Part shown: piece after piece, positions 31,713 to 39,133 of the stretch
Position numbering within the stretch: the first letter of the stretch is position 1
Layout of the letters: every line of letters begins with the position of its first letter
NCBI GenBank assembly: GCA_004552155.1
Contig: SFPF01000045.1
Coordinates: forward strand, 1-39,133
Direction of reading: 5' to 3'
DNA length: 39,133 nt
Origin: Bacteroidales bacterium
GTDB taxonomy: Bacteria; Bacteroidota; Bacteroidia; Bacteroidales; Bacteroidaceae
Program-made: the position numbers and the translations under genes
The notes under the pieces: model-generated
Database searches by the model: none
What the model was told of the DNA's origin: nothing
The model's input: the letters and a program-made list of their open reading frames with translations, nothing else

Positions 31713-33617
31713 TTAGTTTGTGAATGGGAAGAAGAGCGGTATCGTGAGGATGGCCACAATTCCCATAATGATTTGCAGCGGCAAGCCTACCTTCACGTAG
31801 TCGGCAAAGGTGTAATGGCCGGCGTTCATCACCATGGCGTTGGGCGGCGTGCAAATCGGCGTGGCGAAGCAGCAGCTGGCAGCCACGGCGGCGCACATCA
31901 TGAACGGCGTGGGCGATACTCCGAGTTGCTGGGCCGATACCCAGGCGATGGGGGCTACGAGGATAGCCGTTGCGGAGTTGCTGATAAAGGTGGAGAGCAG
32001 CGACGTGACGAAATATACGCCTGCCATGGCGGCGATAGGTCCGTAGTCGCGCAGCATTTCAACGAGCGAGGTGGCGATTGCGGCCGAAAGCCCCGTCTTG
32101 GAGAGTGCCGTACTCATCGGCATCATGGCGGCAATCAGCACGATGCTTTCCCAACCAATCATCTTGTAGGCGGCATCGACGCTGCGCACGCAGCGCGTCA
32201 GCACCATCAGCAAGCCGGCGATGATTACCGAGGCCACTGGCTTGATACCGATTTGGTCGGCAAATACCATGCAGAACACCATGGCCACCATAATGCCTGC
32301 GGCAAGCGGTGCCTTGTGGTCGAGCGCAACGCTCTCGGCGTCTGCCTTCGGGTCGCCGAAGACCACCCATTCGCGGCTCTTTTTGGCCATGCTTTCAATG
32401 CCTTTCCACGAACCATGTACCAAGATCATGTCGCCGGCCTTCACGGGTGCATCGAGCATATCGTCGAAAATATATTTGCCGTTGCGCTTCACGGCGAGCA
32501 CGTTGAGGTTGAAGCGCTCGTTGAAGTTGGCAGCGCGCAGGGGGCGGTTGACGAGTGCCGATTCGGGCGTGATGAGCACTTCGGAAAGGCCTATTTCGTA
32601 GAAGTCGAGCTTTGCTTTCGTGCCGCGCTCCTTATCTTCGTGAATGATGAGGTTGTGCGCATCGGCGAAGGTGTGCACGCGGTCGTATTGGCCGAGCACA
32701 AAGAGCGTGTCGCCCTTTTGGAACACCGTGTCGGCCTTGACCAGTTCCTGTATCTTCGTGCTGAACATCGATTTGTTGGCGCGTCGGATTTCGAGCAGCG
32801 TGATGCCGTAGTTGTGGCGTATGTTAAGCTCGCCTACCGAGCGGCCTTCGAGCAGCGAGTGCCCTTCGTCAACTTGCAGGCGAAACACGCAGTCGTCCAA
32901 GTGGTATTCCTGCAAGAGCGAGGCTATGCTTCGGTCGTCGCCTTTCTCGGCTCCGTCGCGATCCTTCTTGTTAAGGAAGAATTTGCAAAGCGGATAGAGG
33001 AGCAGCAAACCCGTGAGGAGGCAGATGATGCCGATGGGCGTGAAGTCGAAGAAGCTGAAGCCCGGCAGGTTGTTGTCGCGCAGGTAGCCGTCCACGATGA
33101 GGTTAGGCGGCGTACCGATGAGCGTGAGCACGCCGCCCATGCTGCTGGCGAAGGCGAGGGGCATCATCAGTTTGGCGGGGTTTGTGCCGGAGGTTTTCGA
33201 CATGGCGAGGATAATGGGCAGCAGCAGCGCCACGGTACCCGTGTTGCTCACGAAGGCTGCCACCACGGCGGTCACGATCATCACGAGGAAGAAGAGCCGC
33301 TTCTCGTCCGTGCCTGCGAGGCGCAGCAGTTTGCCGCTGATGGTCTTGGCGAGGCCGGTTTGGAACACCGCGCCGCCCACGATGAACAGGCCAATCATCA
33401 TCACTACGGCGGAGTTGGAGAAGCCGGCAAGCGCCTCGGAGGGCGTTATAACGTTGGTAGTAAGCAGGATGGCCATGGAGCAGAGCGCCACAATGTCGGA
33501 GCGCACTTTGTCGGCCATGAACGCCACGATAGTCAGCAGGAACGTGAGTACCACGATGGCCTGCTGCGTGTCAAGGAAAGGGAAAATGAAATTTAGGATT
33601 TCCGTAATCGTTTCCAT
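31713..33617 (-). CDS. DASS/SLC13-family anion transporter with two RCK-C domains
   Basis: The 634-residue membrane protein has an N-terminal bundle of helices (VVLTFLLTIVAF... to the PLAFASSMGGVLTLIGTPPNL loop, a DASS signature). A cytosolic insert follows with two TrkA-C/RCK-C modules (about 215-390, around RSVGELNIRHNYGITLLEI and RAANFNERFNLNVLAVKRN). A second helical bundle mirrors the first (STFISNSATAILVAPIAW, FATPICTPPNAMVM). Such proteins move dicarboxylates, sulfate or related anions; which one cannot be told, but those with RCK-C domains are often sulfate or thiosulfate transporters. The hairpin at 33682-33724 and a TAnnTTTG box (33729-33736, minus) lie upstream. Confidence 0.88.
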   Translation of the reverse strand: METITEILNFIFPFLDTQQAIVVLTFLLTIVAFMADKVRSDIVALCSMAILLTTNVITPSEALAGFSNSAVVMMIGLFIVGGAVFQTGLAKTISGKLLRLAGTDEKRLFFLVMIVTAVVAAFVSNTGTVALLLPIILAMSKTSGTNPAKLMMPLAFASSMGGVLTLIGTPPNLIVDGYLRDNNLPGFSFFDFTPIGIICLLTGLLLLYPLCKFFLNKKDRDGAEKGDDRSIASLLQEYHLDDCVFRLQVDEGHSLLEGRSVGELNIRHNYGITLLEIRRANKSMFSTKIQELVKADTVFQKGDTLFVLGQYDRVHTFADAHNLIIHEDKERGTKAKLDFYEIGLSEVLITPESALVNRPLRAANFNERFNLNVLAVKRNGKYIFDDMLDAPVKAGDMILVHGSWKGIESMAKKSREWVVFGDPKADAESVALDHKAPLAAGIMVAMVFCMVFADQIGIKPVASVIIAGLLMVLTRCVRSVDAAYKMIGWESIVLIAAMMPMSTALSKTGLSAAIATSLVEMLRDYGPIAAMAGVYFVTSLLSTFISNSATAILVAPIAWVSAQQLGVSPTPFMMCAAVAASCCFATPICTPPNAMVMNAGHYTFADYVKVGLPLQIIMGIVAILTIPLFFPFTN

Positions 33618-33681
33618 TTCGATTTTTGGGAATAAATAGAATAATTAGGTTTAGGTTATAAGGTTTGTTCTTTTAATAAAA

Positions 33682-33724
33682 CAGCACAAGAGGCGTCTCA
33701 TTCAGGACGAAACGCCTCTTGCTG
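33682..33724 (-). terminator. Hairpin upstream of the SLC13 gene, T-rich on the minus strand
   Basis: GCAGCAAGAGGCGTTTCG folds with GACGCCTCTTGTGC on the minus strand and runs into TGTTTTATTAAAAG. It can end transcripts from the inositol-phosphate synthase gene. A TAACTTTG box at 33729-33736 just upstream would place it in the leader of the transporter mRNA, where it could attenuate. Confidence 0.55.
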
Positions 33725-33749
33725 CGCGCAAAGTTAGTATTTACAAACG

Positions 33750-33796
33750 AATTAGGGACTTAAAAACGCTGCTTTTTCGTTTTTAAGCCCCTAATT
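33750..33796 (-). terminator. Long hairpin directly after the inositol-phosphate synthase stop
   Basis: AATTAGGGGCTTAAAAACG pairs with CGTTTTTAAGTCCCTAATT on the minus strand (one mismatch in 19), starting 13 bp beyond the stop codon. The following sequence is not a pure T-run, so termination may involve the next hairpin too. Confidence 0.7.
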
Positions 33797-33808
33797 TGCT
33801 ATTTTTTC

Positions 33809-35101
33809 TTAGTCAATATCTTCGTCAGCCTCGTAGCCACCCATTTCGCGGATAGCGTTTTTCAGCATTACGTACTGCTGGAAGAGATGGTTCACGGGCA
33901 CTTCGCCCTTTGTGTAGTCGTGCATCGGGCTCTTCAAGAAGAAACTCAGGAAGCGCTGCGTGCCGTAGCGGCCCTTGCGGGCAGCGAGGTCGGAGAGCAA
34001 CACGAGGTCGAGCAACAGCGGTGCTGCGAGGATAGAGTCGCGGCAGAGGAAGTTGATCTTGATCTGCATGGGATAGCCCATCCAACCGAAGATGTCGATA
34101 TTATCCCAGCCTTCCTTGTTGTCGTTGCGCGGCGGGTAGTAGTTGATGCGCACCTTGTGATAGTAGTCCGTGTAGAGGTCGGGCTGATTTTCCGGCACGA
34201 GAATGCTTTCGAGCGTAGAGAGCTTGCTCACTTCCTTTGTGTGGAAATTGGCAGGCTCGTCGAGCACGAGGCCGTCGCGGTTGCCGAGGATATTGGTGGA
34301 GAACCAGCCGCTCAGGCCGAGGCAGCGGGTGCCGATAATCGGGGCGAAGCCCGACTTCACGAGCGTCTGACCCGTCTTGAAGTCCTTGCCGGCAATGGGC
34401 ATCTTGGTCTTTTCTGCCATTTCCCACATAGCGGGAATGTCCACGGTGGTGTTGGGTGCGCCCATGATGAACGGTGCGCCTTCTGCGAGGGCTGCGTAGG
34501 CGTAGCACATAGAGGGTGCGATGTGCTTGCGGTCGTCGGCCTTCATGGCAGCTTCGAGGGCAGCGAGCGTGCCGTGTACCTCTTCGTCCACGGGTACATA
34601 GATTTCCGTGGAGGCAGCCCAGATAACGACGATGCGGTCGCAGCCGTTCTCGGCCTTGAACTTGCGAATGTCCTCGCGCAGGGCTTCAACCATTTCCCAA
34701 CGTGTGGCGCAGTCTTTCACGTTGTCGCCGTCGAGACGCTTGGCATAGTCGCGGTCGAAAGCGGCCTTCATGGGCTTAATGGCTTTCAGCTCGTCTTCAA
34801 CGGGGAGAATGTCTTTGGCTTTGAGCACTTCGGCGTTCACGGCGCTTTCAAAGGCGTTGGCGGGATATACGTCCCACGCACCGAATACGATGTCTTTCAA
34901 ATCTGTGAGCGGCACGATTTCGCCGTAGTGCAGATATTTCTTGTTTTCACCGCGGCCCACGCGGATTTTGTCGTACTGCGTCATCGAGCCTACGGGTTTA
35001 GCGAGACCCTTGCGTGTCATAAGCACGCCGGTGATGAATGTGGTGGTCACGGCGCCGAGGCCGACGCACATCACACCAAGTTTTCCTTTTGCTGATTCCA
35101 T
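33809..35101 (-). CDS. Myo-inositol-1-phosphate synthase
   Basis: The enzyme converts glucose-6-phosphate to inositol-phosphate using NAD. The 430-residue protein has the Rossmann start GKLGVMCVGLGAVTTTFI (about 6-23). The catalytic segments VVIWAASTEIYVP, GKDFKTGQTLVKS and DNIDIFGWMGYPMQIKINFLCRDS contain the conserved Lys and Asp residues of the family. The length is normal. In Bacteroides relatives this enzyme feeds inositol phospholipids and inositol sphingolipids; the CDP-alcohol phosphotransferase and phosphatase partners are not in this window. It has its own transcription unit, with a hairpin after it and a TAATTTTG box before it. Confidence 0.93.
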   Translation of the reverse strand: MESAKGKLGVMCVGLGAVTTTFITGVLMTRKGLAKPVGSMTQYDKIRVGRGENKKYLHYGEIVPLTDLKDIVFGAWDVYPANAFESAVNAEVLKAKDILPVEDELKAIKPMKAAFDRDYAKRLDGDNVKDCATRWEMVEALREDIRKFKAENGCDRIVVIWAASTEIYVPVDEEVHGTLAALEAAMKADDRKHIAPSMCYAYAALAEGAPFIMGAPNTTVDIPAMWEMAEKTKMPIAGKDFKTGQTLVKSGFAPIIGTRCLGLSGWFSTNILGNRDGLVLDEPANFHTKEVSKLSTLESILVPENQPDLYTDYYHKVRINYYPPRNDNKEGWDNIDIFGWMGYPMQIKINFLCRDSILAAPLLLDLVLLSDLAARKGRYGTQRFLSFFLKSPMHDYTKGEVPVNHLFQQYVMLKNAIREMGGYEADEDID

Positions 35102-35143
35102 AATAACTTTATGTGAATGTTTGATTTTGTACTATGCAAAGCG

Positions 35144-35151
35144 CAAAATTA
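35144..35151 (-). promoter_or_regulatory. Putative -7 box of the inositol-phosphate synthase gene
   Basis: TAATTTTG on the minus strand fits TAnnTTTG and lies 42 bp before the ATG. No TTTG is visible 19-21 bp upstream, so only the -7 half is supported. Confidence 0.35.
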
Positions 35152-35267
35152 CGAATTGTTTTATTAAAGGTGCTAAGATGTGTTTTGACTTTTCCTCTAA
35201 GAAGAATTTTTGAATGTTTTTGTGGAGTTTGCGAACAATCCAAACGCCGTTTTTTGCCATTTAAGCG

Positions 35268-35924
35268 TTAATTATCGCTACTTGCTTGCGCTTGCAGCCC
35301 ATCGCGCAGCACAAGGCGGGCCTCAGGACCGAGGTTGCACAAAAGGTCGAGTATGCTGAGGTTCGGCAGAAAGCCCGTGCGCTCTTGGAACACCTGGTAA
35401 TAGGGTCGCGCCATAAAACCGCTCTCCGCCGCCGCACTTTTCTTGGGACTGATGGCGGTGCGCAAGTCAAGTGCCTCTGGATATTCCGAAGCGGCATTAA
35501 TATAATGTGTGGAGGGCGTTACGGGCGTGTGCAGTCCCAGCAGTTCGCAGCACGCGTCGCGCAGGGCGGCGTTGAAATCAACCAAAAACTCATATTCTCC
35601 AAAGAATGCCCCGCGCAGGTCGTCTTCATAATACTCAAAGAAAGGGCTGCTCTCGTAAGCTGAAGCAATGGCTTGCCAGTGCAGCCGCTTCCAGCCACCG
35701 TGGTCGCTAAGGCGCACCTCGCCGATTGGCGTGTGCGACGCTCCGCTCCGCTCCACGGGCACCGTAAGTGGCAGCGGCCCCGTGGGCGTGGCGATCAGGC
35801 AGCGGTTGCGATACGTCTGCTTCAGATAATGCTCATGCCGCTCCTCAATGACCGCGTCGGCGGCATAGAGGTGACAGTAATATTCTATCGGCGCAAAGTA
35901 GGCGGAAGAAAGCAGAACGAGCAT
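35268..35924 (-). CDS. WbqC-like family protein
   Basis: The 218-residue protein has the WbqC pattern: LLSSAYFAPIEYYCHLY at the N-terminus, then HYLKQTYRNRCLIATPTGPLPLTVPV, SDHGGWKRLHWQAIASAYESSPFFEYY and a C-terminal FLPNLSILDLLCNLG. WbqC-like proteins occur in O-antigen and capsule loci and beside signal peptidase genes in Bacteroidetes; biochemical work is scarce and the function is unknown. It is cytoplasmic. It is the last of the dapB-lepB-wbqC string, though a family B repeat separates it from lepB. Confidence 0.88.
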   Translation of the reverse strand: MLVLLSSAYFAPIEYYCHLYAADAVIEERHEHYLKQTYRNRCLIATPTGPLPLTVPVERSGASHTPIGEVRLSDHGGWKRLHWQAIASAYESSPFFEYYEDDLRGAFFGEYEFLVDFNAALRDACCELLGLHTPVTPSTHYINAASEYPEALDLRTAISPKKSAAAESGFMARPYYQVFQERTGFLPNLSILDLLCNLGPEARLVLRDGLQAQASSDN

Positions 35925-36008
35925 GGTTTATATCAATATAGTTTATTTGCCCGCGAATTGCAGGTTTTTTGTGGGCAAATAAAAAAAGGGTTTTAGTCCA
36001 CTATTTTT

Positions 36009-36223
36009 CCCCACGAATTTCACGAATTTACACGAATAACCAAGCGTTTAGATAATAGCGACCTTATAGGTCGCACGAATTTTCACTAATTCAACGTTTG
36101 TGCAAGGCGAGTGCAGCCGAAAATCTCTAATACAATGCTTTGATTAGTGAAAATTCGTGCGACCGAACAGGTCGCCATTAATATAATTGAGCATGTTTCG
36201 TGTAAATTCGTGAAATTCGTGGG
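36009..36223. repeat. Family B intergenic element bounded by 27-bp inverted repeats, copy 2
   Basis: The outer arms at 36010-36036 and 36197-36223 are exact inverted complements (CCCACGAATTTCACG... outward) and the same as in copy 1. Inner arms AGCGACCTTATAGGTCGC and GCGACCGAACAGGTCGCC also pair. The centre holds only one shortened version of the unit duplicated in copy 1. An extra hairpin (TTTATTTGCCC/GGGCAAATAAA, 35942-35983) lies just to the left and could end transcription into wbqC. Confidence 0.8.
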
Positions 36224-36254
36224 CAAATAAAACGATCGTTTCGCGGGCAAAGTT

Positions 36255-37652
36255 TTATTTAATATCCCCCACCCATTTGAAGAAGCGGCTCCAACGCATC
36301 TTACCGTCGAAGAGGCCGTAGTCAGGGTCGAGCGAAATCCAGATAAAGAGCGGTTTGCCCACAATGTGGTCTTCCGGCACGAAGCCCCAGAAGCGAGAGT
36401 CGGCGGAGTTGTCACGGTTGTCGCCCTGCATCCAATAGTAGTCCAGCTTAAAGGTGTAGGAGTCGGCGGCCTTGCCGTTGATATAGATTTTTCCGCCGCG
36501 CACTTCGAGGCTGTTGCCCTCGTACACGCGGATAGGCCGCTCGTAAATCGGCAGGTTGGCGAGCGTGAGGCGGAGTGTTTTGCCTTTTTTCGGAATCCAC
36601 AGCGGCCCGTAGTTTGCCGTCGTCCAGTCCTTTGCCATATTCTGCGGATAGAGCCAGCCCGCATCGGGCACGGCGCGGGTGATTGATGCCACGATGTCCT
36701 TACGCGCTTCCAGCTGCTTGCGCACCTTGTGCGTCAGCGGCATCCACACCGTGTTGCCGTTGCGCTGCGCGTAGAGGTCCTCTTCCGTGATGCCCAACTC
36801 GCGTTTCAGTTCGTCGGGCAAGTCTTGCTTGAAGGTCACCTCATAGGCATACTGCACGTTTTCCGGCTCGGGGTTCGGTTTTCCGTCGAGATAAACCGTG
36901 TCGTTCTTGATTTGCAGCGTCTGTCCCGGCAGCTCCTCGGGGTGCTGGCGCATATAGGCTGCGCCGGCGGCGTACACATTATTATATATACGTTGCTGCT
37001 CCTCGTAGCTTGTCTCTGGCAGGAGCGAGGCAGTGGCGGGAATGACGATGGTTTGCGGGAAAATCGACGTAGTGTCTGCCGTCTGCGTGCCCAGCAACTG
37101 GTCGCCAATCTGATAGGCCAGGCGGTAGTAGTCCTGATTTTGCTGCGCGAGCGCCACGGTGTCGCCGGCGGGATAGTTGAACACCACGATGTCGTTCACT
37201 TCCACATTGCCCAGTCCCTTCACGCGGCGGTAGTCCCAGTGCGGGTGCTCGATGTAGCTTTTGCAGCCCACGATAGGCAGCGTGTGCTGCGTCATGGGCA
37301 TCGTGAGCGGCGTTTGCGGAATGCGCGGGCCGTAGGCCAGTTTGCTCACGAGCAGGTAGTCGCCCGTGAGCAGCGTCTTTTCGAGCGATGAAGAGGGGAT
37401 CACGAAGTTTTGGAAGAAGAACTGCGTGAGGAAATACACGCCGATGAGTGCGAACACTATGGCATCTACCCAACTCATGATGAAGCGCGTGGCGGGGCCT
37501 ACTTCAGGTTCTTTCCACCAGCCCCATTTTATTTTTTTCGTGAAGCAAATGTCGAAGATAAAGGGCACGACAATCAGTCCCCACCACGATTCCACCCAAT
37601 AAAGGAAGGCAAGGTAGGGGATAAGGTAAAGCGCGAATTTTACGTAAGGCAT
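36255..37652 (-). CDS. lepB: Signal peptidase I
   Basis: Signal peptidase I removes signal peptides from exported proteins at the inner membrane. The 465-residue protein has membrane helices at about 5-33 and 60-80, then the catalytic Ser89 in IPSSSLEKTLLTGDYLLVSK. The general-base Lys145 lies in YRRVKGLGNVEVNDIVVFN. A large middle insertion (about 160-330) is typical of Bacteroidetes enzymes, and YYWMQGDNRDNSADSRFWG near residue 415 is the conserved box E. The start is followed at once by a hydrophobic stretch, as expected. It is downstream of dapB across a family A hairpin and is likely co-transcribed with it. Confidence 0.93.
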   Translation of the reverse strand: MPYVKFALYLIPYLAFLYWVESWWGLIVVPFIFDICFTKKIKWGWWKEPEVGPATRFIMSWVDAIVFALIGVYFLTQFFFQNFVIPSSSLEKTLLTGDYLLVSKLAYGPRIPQTPLTMPMTQHTLPIVGCKSYIEHPHWDYRRVKGLGNVEVNDIVVFNYPAGDTVALAQQNQDYYRLAYQIGDQLLGTQTADTTSIFPQTIVIPATASLLPETSYEEQQRIYNNVYAAGAAYMRQHPEELPGQTLQIKNDTVYLDGKPNPEPENVQYAYEVTFKQDLPDELKRELGITEEDLYAQRNGNTVWMPLTHKVRKQLEARKDIVASITRAVPDAGWLYPQNMAKDWTTANYGPLWIPKKGKTLRLTLANLPIYERPIRVYEGNSLEVRGGKIYINGKAADSYTFKLDYYWMQGDNRDNSADSRFWGFVPEDHIVGKPLFIWISLDPDYGLFDGKMRWSRFFKWVGDIK

Positions 37653-37669
37653 AATTTTTTTTAGTTACG

Positions 37670-37757
37670 AGTTTGTTAGTAAACGAGTAGACGAGACAGA
37701 TTTGTCTTGCAAACTATATTTTATTTGGTAACTTGTCTTGTTTACTCGTCTACTAAA
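37670..37757. repeat. Family A dispersed hairpin repeat, copy 4
   Basis: The left arm at 37673-37698 (AGTTACGAGTTTGTTAGTAAACGAG, then TAGACGAGAC) pairs with the right arm CTTGTCTTGTTTACTCGTCTACTA at 37733-37756. It lies between lepB and dapB, and its right end includes the dapB stop codon. Confidence 0.7.
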
Positions 37758-38508
37758 AGTCAAACAAATCGTCCATGGTGAGCAGTCCAGAGTGCGTGGC
37801 GGTGAACTCGGCGGCGAGCACTGCGCCGAGGGCAAAGCCCTTGCGGTTGTGCGCGTCGTGGGTAATGCTGATGCAGTCCGCCTCGCTGTCGTAGCTCACG
37901 GTGTGAATGCCCGGCACCTCGCCGCGGCGCACCGCGTCGATGCGGAGCTTTTCGCCCGGAGTCTGCTTCGTGCCGCTCACCGTGCCGTCGGGCTGGAGGA
38001 GCGTGCCGCTGGCCCAGCCCGTCTTGCGGTCGAGGGCGGCGCACACCTGTTCGGCGAGGGTGATGGCCGTGCCGCTCGGCGCGTCGAGCTTGTGCACGTG
38101 GTGCGTCTCCTCGATGCTCACGTCGTAGGCCGGGAAACGGTTCATGATGCGGGCCAGATATTTGTTCACCGCCGAGAAAATCGCCATGCCGAGCGAGAAG
38201 TTCGACGCCCAGAAGAGCGTGTGCCCTTCCTGCGTGCAGAGGCGGCGCACGTCGTCCTCATGCTCCGAGCGCCAGCCCGTAGAGCCGCTCACCACCTTCA
38301 CGCCTTGCGCGAAGGCTTTCAAGTAATTGCCATAAGCAGCAGCGGGCGAAGTAAACTCAATGGCCACATCGGCCGAGCGGAAAGCGTCTGTGTCGAAGTC
38401 TTGGGGGTTGTCAACGTCAATAATCGCCACAATCTCGTGGCCGCGTTCGCGGGCGATGCTTTCAATCATGCGCCCCATTTTGCCGTAACCGATAAGCGCG
38501 AATTTCAT
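37753..38508 (-). CDS. dapB: 4-hydroxy-tetrahydrodipicolinate reductase
   Basis: DapB reduces hydroxy-tetrahydrodipicolinate in the lysine and diaminopimelate pathway needed for peptidoglycan. I chose the ATG at 38506-38508 because it gives the dinucleotide-binding start MKFALIGYGKMGR; the open frame extends 45 nt upstream without sense. The core motif EETHHVHKLDAPSGTA holds the catalytic His and Lys. VVSGSTGW is the substrate loop. The 251-residue length is normal for Bacteroidetes, which have the shorter form. It is first in the dapB-lepB-wbqC order. The stop codon lies within the arm of a family A repeat. Confidence 0.95.
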   Translation of the reverse strand: MKFALIGYGKMGRMIESIARERGHEIVAIIDVDNPQDFDTDAFRSADVAIEFTSPAAAYGNYLKAFAQGVKVVSGSTGWRSEHEDDVRRLCTQEGHTLFWASNFSLGMAIFSAVNKYLARIMNRFPAYDVSIEETHHVHKLDAPSGTAITLAEQVCAALDRKTGWASGTLLQPDGTVSGTKQTPGEKLRIDAVRRGEVPGIHTVSYDSEADCISITHDAHNRKGFALGAVLAAEFTATHSGLLTMDDLFDF

Positions 38509-38550
38509 CTTATTGGAGGATATACAATATTTATATATAAGATAACGTGG

Positions 38551-38558
38551 CAAAGTTA
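38551..38558 (-). promoter_or_regulatory. Putative -7 box of the dapB-lepB operon
   Basis: TAACTTTG on the minus strand fits TAnnTTTG, 42 bp before the dapB ATG. The TTTG half is not visible at the right distance. An AATATTGTAT motif (38522-38531) follows in the leader. Confidence 0.4.
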
Positions 38559-38639
38559 GAAATTCTTTTCGAGAAATATAGGCAAGTTCTTAAAATATGC
38601 CTTTTTTACGGGCAAAAGCGGTTGGCGGCGATATAAAGC

Positions 38640-38677
38640 AGCGGAGGCACGCCGGTTTTCCGGGGCGTGCCTCCGCT
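38640..38677. terminator. Long GC-rich hairpin upstream of dapB
   Basis: AGCGGAGGCACGCC pairs perfectly with GGCGTGCCTCCGCT around a 10-nt loop (38640-38653, 38664-38677). No T-run follows on either strand. It probably marks the end of a transcript coming from beyond the window on the minus strand. Confidence 0.55.
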
Positions 38678-38823
38678 ATGGGTGAAAGGACTGTGCGGGT
38701 AACTAATTAGTGCCGCCGTTGTCCATTTGGCTCCAAAGGGAACTGTTGTAATCGCTGCTGATTCCTTTCTTGTTCGTCAGGATTTCCTCATAAATAAAGA
38801 TTTTCTGACCAAGAAAAACAAAA

Positions 38824-39133
38824 CTTGTTAATGCCGCTTCACGCTCTGCGCAGAAAGTGAAATTCGCGTTTGCAATCGTTAAGGCAGTGCGGCGCGAAGA
38901 TTTAGGGATAATTAAGAAAAGGGAAATTTGCTTCGAGAAGATTTCCACGAAAAACAAGGAGATTTTCACTTAAAAGCACATCGGATAAATTATAAAGGAG
39001 CAAATTTTTACGGGCTTGCTTATAATTTTCACGGTCATATAAGATAATTTTTCCGCTCATATAGGATAGTTAGCCCCAAAAACACAAAAAGAGGAAAAGC
39101 CTGCGCTCTTCCTCTTTTTGCTGATGCAAATGT
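38824..39133. repeat. Family C 311-bp dispersed repeat, copy 2, reaching the window edge
   Basis: It is the direct repeat of 7679-7989 and shares the TCATATAAGA motifs (39035-39044; the second copy at 39057 has one change), the CGGGCTTGCTTATAA block and the hairpin with AAAGAGGAA and TTCCTCTTT arms. The window ends exactly with the last shared bases TGCAAATGT, as expected where an assembly stops at a repeat. The 600-bp stretch from the dapB start to the edge holds no supported gene. Confidence 0.85.

Noticed and set aside
38703..38969. An 88-codon frame on the minus strand near the right edge
   Set aside because: About half lies in the 311-bp repeat and the rest matches nothing I recognise. 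It could be the end of a gene disrupted by the repeat, but I cannot support it.
1..39133. tRNA or rRNA genes
   Set aside because: I saw no cloverleaf with a TTCGANNC-type loop or rRNA blocks on either strand, though a covariance search was not possible here.

Overview
The window looks like chromosomal DNA of a member of the Bacteroidales, most likely close to Prevotellaceae, with a base composition in the mid-50s percent GC by eye. The evidence is a GHL10/DUF187 secreted hydrolase pair, ThrA, RmuC, an acpP-fabF-rnc block, an M16 peptidase, NadB, a DASS/SLC13 transporter with RCK domains, an inositol-phosphate synthase, the dapB-lepB-wbqC order typical of Bacteroides relatives, lipoproteins with acidic residues after the lipobox cysteine, and one clean Bacteroidetes-type promoter (TTTG, 20 bp, TAnnTTTG) in front of acpP. 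I cannot name a species. The right edge falls at the end of a 311-bp repeat, which suggests a draft or metagenomic contig.

Layout. 1-12.7 kb is almost all minus strand: a partial GHL10 hydrolase, a TPR protein, thrA in two pieces, a strikingly AT-rich PD-(D/E)XK nuclease-like gene, a second GHL10 hydrolase, a Nudix protein, rmuC, hisS and a secreted EEP nuclease/phosphatase-like protein. 12.9-19.5 kb, plus strand, holds a frame-broken TonB-dependent receptor, a DUF5689-like lipoprotein without a start codon, a choice-of-anchor-J-like lipoprotein and a DNA/RNA non-specific endonuclease lipoprotein. With the divergent EEP gene this reads as a possible surface system for breaking down and importing nucleic acids. 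19.6-22.6 kb is acpP-fabF-rnc (rnc broken in frame). 23.2-28.7 kb, minus strand, has gpmI (broken), a guanine-deaminase-like gene and an M16 peptidase. nadB lies at 29-30.5 kb on the plus strand. The rest is minus strand: acyltransferase (broken), SLC13/DASS transporter, myo-inositol-1-phosphate synthase, then dapB, lepB and wbqC.

Two themes stand out. First, the gaps are full of dispersed structured repeats: (A) hairpins built from degenerate 8-bp AGTARACR units at five sites; (B) two elements bounded by the same 27-32 bp inverted repeat; (C) two copies of a 311-bp repeat; (D) a roughly 280-bp inverted-repeat element; (E) a roughly 390-bp nested-palindrome element with terminal inverted repeats; and four palindromic 17-mers spaced exactly 21 bp apart.

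Second, an unusual number of otherwise well conserved genes carry short internal deletion scars. thrA, gpmI, rnc, an acyltransferase and the TonB receptor are frameshifted, hisS and the deaminase look shortened in frame, and one lipoprotein has lost its start. This may be an assembly artefact or real decay, and it affects how every broken gene here should be read.
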